Shown piece after piece: positions 16,954 to 26,012 of a DNA stretch of 64,000 bases. A program made the translations under genes and the position numbers. The notes below the pieces were generated by a model. That model made no database searches. It was not told where the DNA came from and saw only the letters and a program-made list of their open reading frames with translations. Numbering within the stretch: position 1 is the first letter of the stretch; every line of letters begins with the position of its first letter. Origin of the DNA: an uncultured Clostridia bacterium (GTDB taxonomy: Bacteria > Bacillota > Clostridia > TANB77 > CAG-508); NCBI GenBank assembly GCA_934167095.1, contig CAKPKE010000002.1, positions 62,001 to 126,000 on the forward strand, given 5' to 3'.

Positions 16954-18267
16954 ATGAAAGGAACAGTAGCATTTTATACATTAGGCTGTAAAGTAAATCA
17001 ATATGAAACAAATGCAATGGAAGAAATGTTCATAAAAAGTGGATATTCTATTGTTGAAAACACTCAAAAATCAGACATTTATGTAATAAATACTTGTACA
17101 GTAACCAATATGGCAGAACGCAAATCAAGACAAATGCTACGCAGGGTAAAAGAATTAAATCCAGATGCAATTTTAGTAGTATGTGGTTGCTATGCACAAG
17201 TTGCAAAAGAGGAGCTTTTAAATATTCCTGAAATTGATATAATACTTGGAACTAATGAAAAAAAGCAAATTGTTGAAATAGTAGAACAATACAAAAAAGA
17301 AAAAATAAGAATTGATGATGTATCAAATGTAGCACAAAATAATGAGTTTGTAGACTTTGGCTCTGTAACATATACTGAAAAAAATAGAGCGGTAATTAAA
17401 GTTCAAGATGGTTGTAATATGTTTTGTACATACTGCATAATTCCTTATGCAAGAGGCAGAATAAGAAGTAGAAAAATAGAAAGTGTAGTTGATGAAGTAA
17501 CAAAAATTGCACAAGAGGGAATTAAAGAAGTTGTAATAACTGGAATACACATTGCTTCTTATGGAAAAGATTTTTCTGAAAATATCAGATTAATAGACTT
17601 ACTAGAAGCAATAAACAAAGTAAATGGAATAGAAAGAATAAGATTAGGTTCTTTAGAGCCAACATTAATTACAGAAGATTTTGCAAATAGACTTTCAAAA
17701 TTAGAAAAAATATGTGACCATTTCCACTTGTCACTTCAAAGTGGAAGCGATACTGTTTTAAAAAGAATGAACAGAAAGTATACATCTGAAGAATATAAAA
17801 AAGGTGTAGAACTATTACGAAAATATTATCCAGATGCAAGTTTTACAACAGATATAATTGTTGGATTTCCAGGAGAAACAGATGTTGAATTTGAAGAAAC
17901 ATATAAATTTGCACAAGATGTAGATTTTTACAAAATTCATGTATTTAAATATTCAAAAAGAAGAGGCACTCCTGCAGAAAAAATGCCAAATCAAGTTGAT
18001 GGAAATGTAAAAGAAGAAAGAAGCAATAAACTAATAAAATTTTCAAATAATAACGAAAACAAACATAATGAAAAATATGTAGGAAAAATTATAGAAGTAT
18101 TATTTGAGGAGTTAGAAGATGGTTTTTACAAAGGCCATACAACAAATTACATAATGGTAAAGGCTAAAACTGCAGTCGCGGAAAATATGGTTGATAAAAT
18201 TAAAAAGGTAAAAATCTTGAAAAATGATGAAGATACAAGAGAATTAATAGGCGAAATTATTGATTAA
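16954..18267 (+). CDS. mtaB: tRNA t6A37 methylthiotransferase MtaB
   Basis: Radical-SAM enzyme converting t6A37 to ms2t6A in ANN-decoding tRNAs. The N-terminal UPF0004 domain has TLGCKVNQYETNAM and CGCYAQ. The radical-SAM core has VQDGCNMFCTYCIIPYARG with CxxxCxxC, then SLQSGSD and IVGFPGETDVEFEET. A short TRAM-like C-terminus follows. The TLGCKVNQYE start separates it from RimO (SLGCSKN) and MiaB. Length 437 is normal. Ribosome-binding site gaggaaag. alaS follows 13 bases downstream, so both are co-transcribed. Confidence 0.93.
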   Translation: MKGTVAFYTLGCKVNQYETNAMEEMFIKSGYSIVENTQKSDIYVINTCTVTNMAERKSRQMLRRVKELNPDAILVVCGCYAQVAKEELLNIPEIDIILGTNEKKQIVEIVEQYKKEKIRIDDVSNVAQNNEFVDFGSVTYTEKNRAVIKVQDGCNMFCTYCIIPYARGRIRSRKIESVVDEVTKIAQEGIKEVVITGIHIASYGKDFSENIRLIDLLEAINKVNGIERIRLGSLEPTLITEDFANRLSKLEKICDHFHLSLQSGSDTVLKRMNRKYTSEEYKKGVELLRKYYPDASFTTDIIVGFPGETDVEFEETYKFAQDVDFYKIHVFKYSKRRGTPAEKMPNQVDGNVKEERSNKLIKFSNNNENKHNEKYVGKIIEVLFEELEDGFYKGHTTNYIMVKAKTAVAENMVDKIKKVKILKNDEDTRELIGEIID

Positions 18268-18280
18268 GAGAGGATAAATT

Positions 18281-20035
18281 ATGAAAGCAATAGAAATAAG
18301 AAATAAATATTTAAAATTTTTTAAAGAGCATGGTCACGCAGTAATACCAAGTGCTCCATTAATACCAGAAAATGATCCATCTGTATTATTTACAACAGCT
18401 GGAATGCAACCATTAGTACCATATCTTTTAGGCGAAAAACATCCAGAAGGAACTCGTCTTACTGATTATCAAAAATGTTTAAGAACAAATGATATAGATG
18501 AAGTTGGAGATAATAGACATTTAACATATTTTGAAATGCTTGGAAACTGGTCTTTAGGTGATTATTTCAAAGAAGAAGCAATTGCAATGTCTTTTGAATT
18601 TTTAACAAAAGAATTAGGAATACCAGCAGAAAAATTATCTGTAACATGCTTTGCTGGAGATGAAGATTGCCCAAGAGATACAGTTACAGCAGAGTGCTGG
18701 AAAAAGGCTGGAATTCCAGAAGATAGAATTTACTATTTTGGAAAAGATGATAACTGGTGGATAGCAGGAGAAACAGGACCTTGTGGCTCTGATACAGAAA
18801 TGTTCTATGACACAGGAAAGCCAAAATGTTCACCTGATTGTAATCCAGCTTGTGGATGTGGAAAATATGTTGAAATATGGAACAATGTTTTTATGGAATT
18901 CTACAAAGACGAAAATGGAAATTATACAAAATTAAAGCAACACAATGTTGATACTGGTTTAGGACTAGAAAGAATGACAATGCTTCTTCAAGGAAAGCAA
19001 ACACCATTTGATACAGAAATATTTAAGCCAGTAATGGATAAACTAGAAGAACTTGCTAAAGCAGATGACATTGCAAGTAGAAGAATTGTAGCAGAACATT
19101 TACGTTCAAGTATGATGATAATACAAGACGGTGGAGTTCCAAGTAATGTTGATAGAGGATATATCCTAAGAAGATTAATCAGAAGAATGGTTCGTCATTT
19201 AAGAAAATTACAAATTAATCTTGATGAATTATCAAACTTAATTGATTTAAATATTGAAACATTAAAAGAATTATACCCAGAACTTAGCGAAAATAAAGAA
19301 AAAATTAAAAAAGTAATTCTTGATGAAAAAGATAAATTTGGAAAGACCCTAGAAAGAGGAGAAAAAGAATTTAACAAAATAGTTGTAAAATTAAAAAATA
19401 ATGGAGAAAATGTAATAAGTGGAAAAGATTTATTTAATCTTTACGAAACTTATGGATTCCCACCAGAGGTTACAAAAGACTTAGCAACAGAGCAAGGATT
19501 AAGTGTAAATTCTGAAGAATTTGATAAACTATTTAAAGAACATCAAGATAAATCAAGAATGGGAAGTGAAGCTAAATTTAAGGGAGGACTTGCTGGAAAT
19601 AGTGAAATTGAAACAAAATATCATACAGCAACACATTTATTAAATGCTGCATTAAAAGTTGTAGTAAATAAAGATGTTCATCAAAAAGGTTCAAACATAA
19701 CACCTGATAGAATGAGATTTGACTTTAGTTGTGACCACAAACTTACTGATGAAGAAAAGAAAAAGGTTGAAGATTTAGTAAATGAATGGATCTCTGAAGG
19801 ATTAGAGGTTAAATGCGAAGAAATGACAAAAGACGAAGCAATAAAATCTGGTGCTGAATGTATGTTTATTGAAAAATATCCGGATATTGTAACCGTTTAC
19901 ACAATAGGAACTGTTTCAAAAGAACTTTGTGGAGGTCCTCATGTAAAAAATACAAAGGAACTCGGAAAATTTGTAATAAAGAAAGAAGAGGCAAGTTCAG
20001 CAGGAGTTAGAAGAATAAAAGCAATTCTTGAATAA
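18281..20035 (+). CDS. alaS: Alanyl-tRNA synthetase, short form without C-Ala domain
   Basis: Charges tRNA-Ala. At 584 residues it is about 290 shorter than typical bacterial AlaRS. The catalytic class II domain is complete (SAPLIPENDPSVLFTTAGMQPLVPYL, FEMLGNWSLGDYFK), as are the tRNA-recognition region and the editing domain (HTATHLLNA with the HxxxH zinc ligands, and CGGPHV). The protein ends at SSAGVRRIKAILE, where the DHHA1/C-Ala oligomerisation domain would begin; no frame continues it. A Cys cluster, KCSPDCNPACGCGKYVEIWN, sits in the catalytic domain. It may be the only AlaRS or a second, divergent copy. Ribosome-binding site agaggata. Confidence 0.92.
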   Translation: MKAIEIRNKYLKFFKEHGHAVIPSAPLIPENDPSVLFTTAGMQPLVPYLLGEKHPEGTRLTDYQKCLRTNDIDEVGDNRHLTYFEMLGNWSLGDYFKEEAIAMSFEFLTKELGIPAEKLSVTCFAGDEDCPRDTVTAECWKKAGIPEDRIYYFGKDDNWWIAGETGPCGSDTEMFYDTGKPKCSPDCNPACGCGKYVEIWNNVFMEFYKDENGNYTKLKQHNVDTGLGLERMTMLLQGKQTPFDTEIFKPVMDKLEELAKADDIASRRIVAEHLRSSMMIIQDGGVPSNVDRGYILRRLIRRMVRHLRKLQINLDELSNLIDLNIETLKELYPELSENKEKIKKVILDEKDKFGKTLERGEKEFNKIVVKLKNNGENVISGKDLFNLYETYGFPPEVTKDLATEQGLSVNSEEFDKLFKEHQDKSRMGSEAKFKGGLAGNSEIETKYHTATHLLNAALKVVVNKDVHQKGSNITPDRMRFDFSCDHKLTDEEKKKVEDLVNEWISEGLEVKCEEMTKDEAIKSGAECMFIEKYPDIVTVYTIGTVSKELCGGPHVKNTKELGKFVIKKEEASSAGVRRIKAILE

Positions 20036-20100
20036 AAAAATGTGATATGAAAGACAAAAAAGTCTTTCAAGCTATTTAATAATAGAAAGGAAGTTTTTAT

Positions 20101-20445
20101 ATGGAAGATTGTATATTTTGTAAAATTGTAAAAGGAGAAATTCCATCTACAAAAGTTTATGAAGATGAAAATGTATACGCATTTAAGGATATAAATCCAG
20201 TAACTCCAATTCATGTACTTGTAATTCCTAAAAAGCATTATCAAAATATTTTAGATGTAAATGAAGAAAGTAAAAATATTTATGGTGAGATTTTTATGGC
20301 AATGAATAAAATTGCAAAAGAATTAGGAATAGAAAAAGATGGATTTAGAGTAATTAGCAATTGTGGAAAAGATGCAGGACAAGAAGTTCAACACTTACAC
20401 TTCCATATGCTTGCTGGTTGCAAAATGGGAACAAAGATTATATAG
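20101..20445 (+). CDS. HIT-family (HinT-like) nucleotide-binding protein
   Basis: A 114-residue histidine-triad protein: CIFCKIVKGEIPSTKVYEDE at the start, TPIHVLVIPKKHY in the middle and the triad QHLHFHMLAG near the end. HinT proteins hydrolyse phosphoramidate nucleotide adducts such as adenylated amines. The N-terminal CxxC plus later His suggests the zinc-bearing bacterial type. Ribosome-binding site gaaagga. It lies 65 bases after alaS, with a hairpin (gaaagac/gtctttc, 20049-20068) between them. Confidence 0.93.
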   Translation: MEDCIFCKIVKGEIPSTKVYEDENVYAFKDINPVTPIHVLVIPKKHYQNILDVNEESKNIYGEIFMAMNKIAKELGIEKDGFRVISNCGKDAGQEVQHLHFHMLAGCKMGTKII

Positions 20446-20455
20446 AACAAATTAC

Positions 20456-20484
20456 TTTCCAAAATAAAAAAACTATGTTATAAT
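20456..20484 (+). promoter_or_regulatory. Promoter for the sortase gene
   Basis: TTTCCA (20456-20461), 17-base spacer, TATAAT (20479-20484), 39 bases before the start. Confidence 0.5.
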
Positions 20485-20522
20485 AATTATTAGAGTGATT
20501 ATAATAAAGGAGAAAAAGACAA

Positions 20523-21203
20523 ATGATGGAAAATAAGTATAGAAAATTGTTAATAGGAATATTAATTGTGGCTACTGTTGGAGTCGTTGGTTTGCTTAGC
20601 TTTTTAGCTTATGATGTCTATGAAAAATTTGCAATACAAAAAGCAAATGCAGATGTGATAGATAAATTCGATGAGAGTATAAAAAATCAAGAAAACACAA
20701 TAGAAAATACAGAAACAGGAAACAATGAGGAAATACCTGTAATAAATGTTGTTGATACAGGAAACAATAATAGTAATAGTTCTTCAAATTCTGGGTCAAA
20801 AGTTACTTATAAAGGTTATAATGTAGTTGGAAAAATTGAAATACCAAGTATAAAGATAGAATATCCAATATTGGAAAGAACAACTCCAGATTCAATAGAA
20901 TTAGCTGTAACAGTTTTATATGGACCTGGTCCTAATCAAATAGGAAATACAACAATAGTTGGGCATAATTATAGAAATGGTTCTTTCTTTGGAAATAATG
21001 ATAAATTAGTTTTAGGAGATAAAATATATATTACAGATAATACTGGAACAAGAATAAAATATAATATATATAATATTTATGAAACAAGTCCTGATGATAG
21101 TGACTTCATAACACGAGAAACAAACGGAAAAAGAGAGATTTCACTTTCAACATGTACTGATAATTCAAAGGCTAGATTAATAATATGGGCTGTTGAAGAA
21201 TAA
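20523..21203 (+). CDS. Sortase, class D-like
   Basis: A 226-residue membrane-anchored transpeptidase. An N-terminal anchor (about residues 8-30, LLIGILIVATVGVVGLLSFL) and an Asn/Ser-rich linker precede the sortase fold: GKIEIPSIKIEYPIL, catalytic His in TTIVGHNYRNGSFF, catalytic Cys in ISLSTCTDNSK and the active-site Arg in KARLIIWA. Sortases cleave an LPxTG-like signal and link the protein to peptidoglycan or pilin. No LPxTG substrate is adjacent. Class D is inferred from spacing and size; class B/E cannot be excluded. Start is at 20523 or the next ATG at 20526; aaaggag precedes both. Confidence 0.88.
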   Translation: MMENKYRKLLIGILIVATVGVVGLLSFLAYDVYEKFAIQKANADVIDKFDESIKNQENTIENTETGNNEEIPVINVVDTGNNNSNSSSNSGSKVTYKGYNVVGKIEIPSIKIEYPILERTTPDSIELAVTVLYGPGPNQIGNTTIVGHNYRNGSFFGNNDKLVLGDKIYITDNTGTRIKYNIYNIYETSPDDSDFITRETNGKREISLSTCTDNSKARLIIWAVEE

Positions 21204-21237
21204 TTTTAATAATTTTATAAAAAAATTAAATTAATGG

Positions 21238-21267
21238 TTGACAAATTAATACAAAATGAGTTAAAAT
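21238..21267 (+). promoter_or_regulatory. Promoter of the His-Gln tRNA pair
   Basis: TTGACA (21238-21243), 18-base spacer, TAAAAT (21262-21267). Confidence 0.6.
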
Positions 21268-21297
21268 AGATAATGCATTTGGTTATGCATTATTGAT

Positions 21298-21375
21298 GGT
21301 GGATTTAGCGTAGTTGGTTAACGCGCCAGTTTGTGGCACTGGAGACCGTGGGTTCGAGTCCCACACTCCACCCCA
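21298..21375 (+). tRNA. tRNA-His(GUG)
   Basis: 78-base cloverleaf with the extra 5' G of tRNA-His, anticodon GTG in loop tttgtggc, T-arm gtgggttcgagtcccac, CCA encoded. One acceptor pair (sixth) appears to be a U-C mismatch. Confidence 0.92.
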
Positions 21376-21393
21376 TAATTTAATTATATATAT

Positions 21394-21468
21394 TGGGCTG
21401 TAGCCAAGCGGTAAGGCACATGACTTTGACTCATGCATGCGCTAGTTCGAATCTAGCCAGCCCAACCA
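21394..21468 (+). tRNA. tRNA-Gln(UUG)
   Basis: 75-base cloverleaf, acceptor tgggctg/cagccca, anticodon TTG in loop ctttgac, CCA encoded. Confidence 0.94.
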
Positions 21469-21476
21469 GTAATATT

Positions 21477-21509
21477 AAGACTTTCAATAAAATGAAAGTC
21501 TTATTTTTT
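21477..21509 (+). terminator. Terminator of the His-Gln tRNA pair
   Basis: Perfect 9-bp stem aagactttc/gaaagtctt (21477-21485 with 21494-21502) and T-run. Confidence 0.85.
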
Positions 21510-21646
21510 GTAACTATCATAAATAAAATATAAAAATGTCGTAAATTATAATGAATTATATATACAAATTTTATTAAAGTAGTAGTTTTTCTCAAGTTTA
21601 AATGATATAATAATATTGTAAAAATAAATAAAAGGAGAGTGAAAAT

Positions 21647-21922
21647 ATGGTATATACACTATGTAAATATCCAGATGAAACTGAGGTTGTTTTTTCTGAT
21701 ATTAGAAAGAAAGATAATGGAGAAGAGTATATTAGAGTTTCTTTTGAAAGACCTACTGAACATGGTTTTGATACTGTTGTTTTTGAACTCCCAAGCTATA
21801 AAATAATTGAAAGAGAAGGAAATTATTCGGATGAAGAAGTAGAAGAATTTAAGCAAATAGTTGAGAGAGGAGCTAATTTGTTTTTTAAATATGCGCGTGA
21901 AGGAGGTCTTAAACTTGCCTAG
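21647..21922 (+). CDS. Small conserved protein paired with a DUF4160 gene
   Basis: A 91-residue acidic protein, MVYTLCKYPDETEVVFSDI..., ending FFKYAREGGLKLA. I know similar short proteins next to DUF4160 genes in Clostridia, where the pair is suspected to be toxin-antitoxin-like; this is from memory, not a search. No DNA-binding motif, signal peptide or membrane segment is visible. The last codons overlap the likely TTG start of the DUF4160 remnant, which suggests ancestral translational coupling. Since the partner is broken, this gene may now be an orphan. Ribosome-binding site aaggagag, 8 bases before the ATG. Confidence 0.7.
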   Translation: MVYTLCKYPDETEVVFSDIRKKDNGEEYIRVSFERPTEHGFDTVVFELPSYKIIEREGNYSDEEVEEFKQIVERGANLFFKYAREGGLKLA

Positions 21923-22194
21923 TTTATTAGAAATAATGCGGATACAAAGTTTATTTTTGGTCAAATGAGCTTAATGAACCTATTCATGTCCATGTTTCAA
22001 AAGGAAAACCATCTAAAAATTCTACTAAAATTTGGTTAACTAAAAATGGTAAATGTATATTGGCAAGTAATCCAAGTCGTATTTCAAATCAAGACTTAAG
22101 CCGATTATTTGAGATTATTGAGTTAAATTATTTTAGAATTATAGCAAAGTGGAAAGAAACACAACAGACAGATGAAATTAAATTCTATTGCTAA
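21916..22194 (+). pseudogene. Decayed DUF4160 gene
   Basis: The clear reading frame 21955-22194 encodes FWSNELNEPIHVHVSKGKPS... and ends EIKFYC, matching DUF4160 (FxxNExNEPxHxHV and KIWL motifs). It has no start codon. The expected N-terminus (PSLLEI, then ADTKFIF) lies in two other frames, from a TTG at 21916 overlapping the upstream stop, so at least two frameshifts separate the pieces. No CGG is at these breaks, so this is ordinary decay and serves as a contrast to the CGG frameshifts. Confidence 0.75.
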
Positions 22195-22316
22195 TTTTAA
22201 TTAATATGTAAAAATTAGCAAGAACAAGGAATTATTTATACCAATATGAATGTATACAAATTGGTTATCTTAAGTAAAGTTAAATACAAATAGAAATTAC
22301 AAAGTGAGTTAATAAT

Positions 22317-22730
22317 ATGGAATATAAAATTGAATATTCGATTAGTGTAGAAGAATTTTTAGAGATGGTTGAAGCAGTGGGATGGAAAACATATTCAACA
22401 GAACAAGTAAAAAAAGCGTTAAAAAATACTATGTATATGGTTAAAATTTCTTATAATAATGAAATTGTGGGAATGGGAAGAGTTGTTGGTGATTATAGTA
22501 TTGTTTGCATGCTTACAGATATATGTGTTAAGCCGAAAGCCCAAAGAAAAGGAATTGGATTAAAAATAGTAAATGAATTAAAAAGAATGATAGAAGAAAG
22601 TGTTGAAGAGGGAAATAAAATGCAAATTGAACTTACTCCAACTGCTGGAAATGAAGAATTTTATAAAAAAGCAGGATTTAAATATAAACCTGATGTAATA
22701 ACAGGAATGTATTTATGGATAAAGAAATAA
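22317..22730 (+). CDS. GNAT-family N-acetyltransferase
   Basis: A 137-residue GNAT. The acetyl-CoA-binding motif A is clear: LTDICVKPKAQRKGIGLKIVNEL (R/QxxGxG/A). It is followed by ELTPTAGNEEFYKKAGFKYKP, the C-terminal beta4-alpha4 region. The substrate is unknown; this short form is common for small-molecule or aminoglycoside-like acetyltransferases in Firmicutes. Ribosome-binding site is weak (gagttaat). A hairpin at 22744-22774 serves as terminator for it and for the convergent membrane-protein gene. Confidence 0.9.
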   Translation: MEYKIEYSISVEEFLEMVEAVGWKTYSTEQVKKALKNTMYMVKISYNNEIVGMGRVVGDYSIVCMLTDICVKPKAQRKGIGLKIVNELKRMIEESVEEGNKMQIELTPTAGNEEFYKKAGFKYKPDVITGMYLWIKK

Positions 22731-22743
22731 ACAATTAAAATCA

Positions 22744-22785
22744 CCCCTATGTTACAATTAAAGTAGCATAGGGGCTTATTTATTT
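22744..22785. terminator. Terminator between convergent genes
   Basis: Perfect 8-bp stem cccctatg/catagggg (22744-22751 with 22767-22774) with a T-rich tail on the plus strand. It lies between the GNAT gene and the 3' end of the minus-strand membrane-protein gene. Confidence 0.7.
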
Positions 22786-24216
22786 GGCTAAATACTTAAA
22801 GAATATTGATGAAGTGTCTGCAACAAAATTAGTGTAGCACTCATTTTGTGTAAATACAGAATCAAGAGAATCTGATCTGCTTGAATATTCATGTCTTAAA
22901 ACGCCTTTTTCATTATTAAATGTTCTTATCATTTCTGTCATAGGAGTGACAGCACCTAAACAAAGAACAATAATTAATCCAATTTTTATTTTCTTAGAAG
23001 TAGATTTGTCTTGAAATTCTTTCATGACCAATAACATAATATAAAATGCTAATGGAATAGAGGTTCTGGCTGCAAAATCAAAACTATTTCCCATTGTTAT
23101 AAACGGTAAAATTGCACTTACAATAATTAAAATATTTAATATTGCATCATTTTTATTTTTTCTATAAACAAATATTAAATAAACTAAAAACTCAAAAATA
23201 ATGTAGCACAAATATTCTATAAATAGTGTTCCGCTAGGAAGTAATATTCCAATATTTCCTGCAGAATCATTGCTTTTCATGAATAATGCTAAAATTATAA
23301 GAAGTGGAATTGCTACAATGTTTTCAAAAGAGCAAGCATACAAAATTTTCTTCAATATATTCTTTTCAGGTTGTCTAAATACTAAGTAAATCATAACAGG
23401 TGCTAAAGCAACAGCAGGGAATGGTGAATATAAAAATAGCATTGCATAAATTAAACAGATTGATTTGCTGTTTTTCTGTGATAGCAATAACATCATTCCG
23501 ACCCAAAATGGAATAATCTGATTATATAACCAAAATAAAAGTGTTGTATTTGATGAAGAGTTGAACCAGTATAGTGAAAGTTCTAAGTGAGAACCACCTA
23601 ATATATTGTTAATTGATTCAAAAACTGGTAGTCCTGAAAACATCAAAAATAAAAATACATCTAAACCACTGTAAAAAATAAAAATTAAAATATTTCTTAT
23701 TTTTATTTCTTTCAGATATTGGCAAACAATACCAAATGCTATTGCTATTCCTAAAAATGCCCATACTATTTGAAAAAAATAGCCTGACTGAAGTCCAAAC
23801 AATTTTCCAACAAGAGCTGATGGTAACCAAAATCCTAAATAATAGCATAAAGCTTTTGATCCAGATATGACAGGCCAACTTTTGCCAACTAAGTCTTTAA
23901 ATACAGCATTTCTAAATTTGTGGTCCCATGGATTTTGCCAGATAAATCCTCCAACTCCAGCAAAAACTACCCACATTAATATGATTATCAAAATAAATAT
24001 AAATTTTTTTGAGCCTTTGAATAATGAAACTTTCATTTCTGGCGCATTTTGTATTGCTTTTACATTTGCAATTAATAATAAAATTGTAAGAGGAATGCTT
24101 ATAATATATTTCACATTTCCTAATAAAAATATAGCTACTGAACTAAATAAGTAGAAGTAAGCTAAAATATACAACCATTTTTTCTGTAATGTTTCATTTA
24201 ATTTACTAAATTTCAT
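22780..24216 (-). CDS. Polytopic membrane protein, GT-C-like
   Basis: A 478-residue hydrophobic protein with about 11-12 predicted membrane helices, starting after KKWLYILAYFYLFSSVAIFLL. The loop after the third helix reads IWQNPWDHKFRNAVFKDLV, with acidic/His residues on the outer side, and a large loop with GFWLPSALVGKLFG follows. This layout resembles GT-C-fold glycosyltransferases or other lipid-linked sugar enzymes, but I cannot name a family. Ribosome-binding site aaggggaga. It is divergent from another polytopic membrane protein at 24334; the two may act in the same envelope process. Confidence 0.75.
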   Translation of the reverse strand: MKFSKLNETLQKKWLYILAYFYLFSSVAIFLLGNVKYIISIPLTILLLIANVKAIQNAPEMKVSLFKGSKKFIFILIIILMWVVFAGVGGFIWQNPWDHKFRNAVFKDLVGKSWPVISGSKALCYYLGFWLPSALVGKLFGLQSGYFFQIVWAFLGIAIAFGIVCQYLKEIKIRNILIFIFYSGLDVFLFLMFSGLPVFESINNILGGSHLELSLYWFNSSSNTTLLFWLYNQIIPFWVGMMLLLSQKNSKSICLIYAMLFLYSPFPAVALAPVMIYLVFRQPEKNILKKILYACSFENIVAIPLLIILALFMKSNDSAGNIGILLPSGTLFIEYLCYIIFEFLVYLIFVYRKNKNDAILNILIIVSAILPFITMGNSFDFAARTSIPLAFYIMLLVMKEFQDKSTSKKIKIGLIIVLCLGAVTPMTEMIRTFNNEKGVLRHEYSSRSDSLDSVFTQNECYTNFVADTSSIFFKYLAK

Positions 24217-24274
24217 TTGTTCTCCCCTTTCATGTTTTATAGTGTACTATATTAAATTTATAAAATCAAGATTG

Positions 24275-24303
24275 TTTACAATAGATAATTGCTATGATAT
24301 AAT
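24275..24303 (+). promoter_or_regulatory. Promoter for the 24334 membrane-protein gene
   Basis: TTTACA (24275-24280), 17-base spacer, TATAAT (24298-24303). Confidence 0.6.
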
Positions 24304-24333
24304 TTTTTTTGAAATTAAATAAGAGGGAATGAA

Positions 24334-25938
24334 ATGAAGAAAACATTAGATGAAATTATTGAAATTATATTATTTGTATTATCAGGAGTTGCAACATCAC
24401 TTTTAGTATGTGGAAGATATACTCTAACTAAAATTGGGGTATTAACAGTTTTATCAACATTAGCTCTAGGAATAATTTTTTGCAAATTTAGAGAAAAAGA
24501 ATGCTTCAAAAAAGTAAATAAAAAATATTTGTTAATTGCATTTATATGTGCAACTTATACAATAAGCAAGCTTGTAAAATATATAGGTGGTGGAACATAT
24601 TATTTAATTTATGTGTTAAAAGCTTTAAAAATAGATATTAGTGTTAAGGTATCAACTGCAGTTATCGCAACGGGTTCAGTTCCATTTGTAACTTTATTAA
24701 TATATTATTTGATGAATAAATGTATTCCGTTTTGGAAAAAAGAGTACCAGCAAATAGATAAAATTGATAAAATATTTCTTGTAGTAATAGGAATTATAAC
24801 ATTTGCAGTTTCTTCGATATTATATAATTCTACATATATTTATACTGGAAATGGAGTAGATGAAACTGTTGACTCAGATATAATTTATACAACAGATTCT
24901 GCAACTTTAATAAGAGAAGATGTTTATACAAATCTAAGTGCATTTGAAAATGATATTAGACAACCTTTGTTTGGATTATTTTCGTTGCCATTTTCAATTC
25001 CGGCGAGAGCAATTTCAGAAGTTTTATCTTTTATACCAAATAGTTATTACATAATATTTGCAACGATACAAGTGATTTTACTTGGAATTTCAGTAATAAT
25101 GATAGGCAAATTAATTGGAATATCTGGCAAAAATAAAATACCATTTTATATATTTGTATTTTCCACATTTGGATATATAATATTTTCATTTGCTTATGAA
25201 CAGTATATAATTTCACTATTTTACTTAATTACAGCAATATATGTTGGAGTATTTAATAAATTGGAAGTAAATTATTATTATATAGGCGCAACAGGAACAC
25301 TTTTAACATCAGGAATAATATTTCCACTAATAACTAAAACCGAGAATACTAAAAAAGATTTTTTTAATATATTTAAGTGTTGTATTGCTTTTTTATTTAC
25401 ATTTATAATATCAGCAAAAATTTTAATAGTTCCGGGATTAGTAAATAAATATATAGCTTTTAAAGAATTTACAGGACAAAATGTTTTATTTATAAATAGA
25501 TTAAAACAATTTACTAATTTTGTGAAATCAATATTTATAGCACCAGAAGCAAGCGTTATAAATAATGAAGCATATTGGCTTGAGCCAGTAAAATCAATAA
25601 GTATTATAGGTGTGGCAATATTAGTAATATGTCTAATTTCATTTATAATGAATAGAAAAAATAAATTTGCTAAAATATCATTTTTATGGATTATATTTTC
25701 ATTCATAATACTATGTGTTATAGGATGGGGCACACAAGAAAATGGTTTAATATTGTATTCTTTATATTTTGGCTGGGCATATATTTCGCTAATGTATATG
25801 TTTATAAATAAAATTATTAAAAATGATAAAATAAAGACAGGTATTATACTACTAATGTGTATAGTTTTTTGCTTAGTAAATATTCCAGAATTTATAAAAA
25901 TATTTGAATTTGGACTAGAATTTTATAAAATAATATAG
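24334..25938 (+). CDS. Polytopic membrane protein of unknown function
   Basis: A 534-residue protein with about 12 membrane helices. A soluble loop near residue 170 (YIYTGNGVDETVDSDIIYTTDSATLIREDVYTN, read in two parts) carries acidic residues, and a later helix pair contains FGYIIFSFAYEQYIISLFYLI. It is similar in layout to the divergent 22780-24216 protein, but I see no shared motif strong enough to call them paralogues. GT-C-like glycosyltransferase is possible. Ribosome-binding site gaggga, 5-6 bases from the ATG. A terminator follows at 25946-25976. Confidence 0.75.
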   Translation: MKKTLDEIIEIILFVLSGVATSLLVCGRYTLTKIGVLTVLSTLALGIIFCKFREKECFKKVNKKYLLIAFICATYTISKLVKYIGGGTYYLIYVLKALKIDISVKVSTAVIATGSVPFVTLLIYYLMNKCIPFWKKEYQQIDKIDKIFLVVIGIITFAVSSILYNSTYIYTGNGVDETVDSDIIYTTDSATLIREDVYTNLSAFENDIRQPLFGLFSLPFSIPARAISEVLSFIPNSYYIIFATIQVILLGISVIMIGKLIGISGKNKIPFYIFVFSTFGYIIFSFAYEQYIISLFYLITAIYVGVFNKLEVNYYYIGATGTLLTSGIIFPLITKTENTKKDFFNIFKCCIAFLFTFIISAKILIVPGLVNKYIAFKEFTGQNVLFINRLKQFTNFVKSIFIAPEASVINNEAYWLEPVKSISIIGVAILVICLISFIMNRKNKFAKISFLWIIFSFIILCVIGWGTQENGLILYSLYFGWAYISLMYMFINKIIKNDKIKTGIILLMCIVFCLVNIPEFIKIFEFGLEFYKII

Positions 25939-25945
25939 AAATAGA

Positions 25946-25976
25946 AGCTAGAATTGAATAACAGTTCTAGCTTTTT
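25946..25976 (+). terminator. Terminator after the 24334 gene
   Basis: Perfect 8-bp stem agctagaa/ttctagct (25946-25953 with 25965-25972) with T-run. Confidence 0.8.
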
Positions 25977-26012
25977 CATATATATATTATAAATATGTGT
26001 TATAGAAATGAA

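Noticed and set aside
20049..20068. Hairpin between alaS and the HIT gene as a full terminator
   Set aside because: Perfect 7-bp stem but no T-run; could be a processing site only.
24315..24509. Minus-strand ORF at the start of the 24334 gene
   Set aside because: Antisense to a coherent membrane-protein gene with its own promoter.
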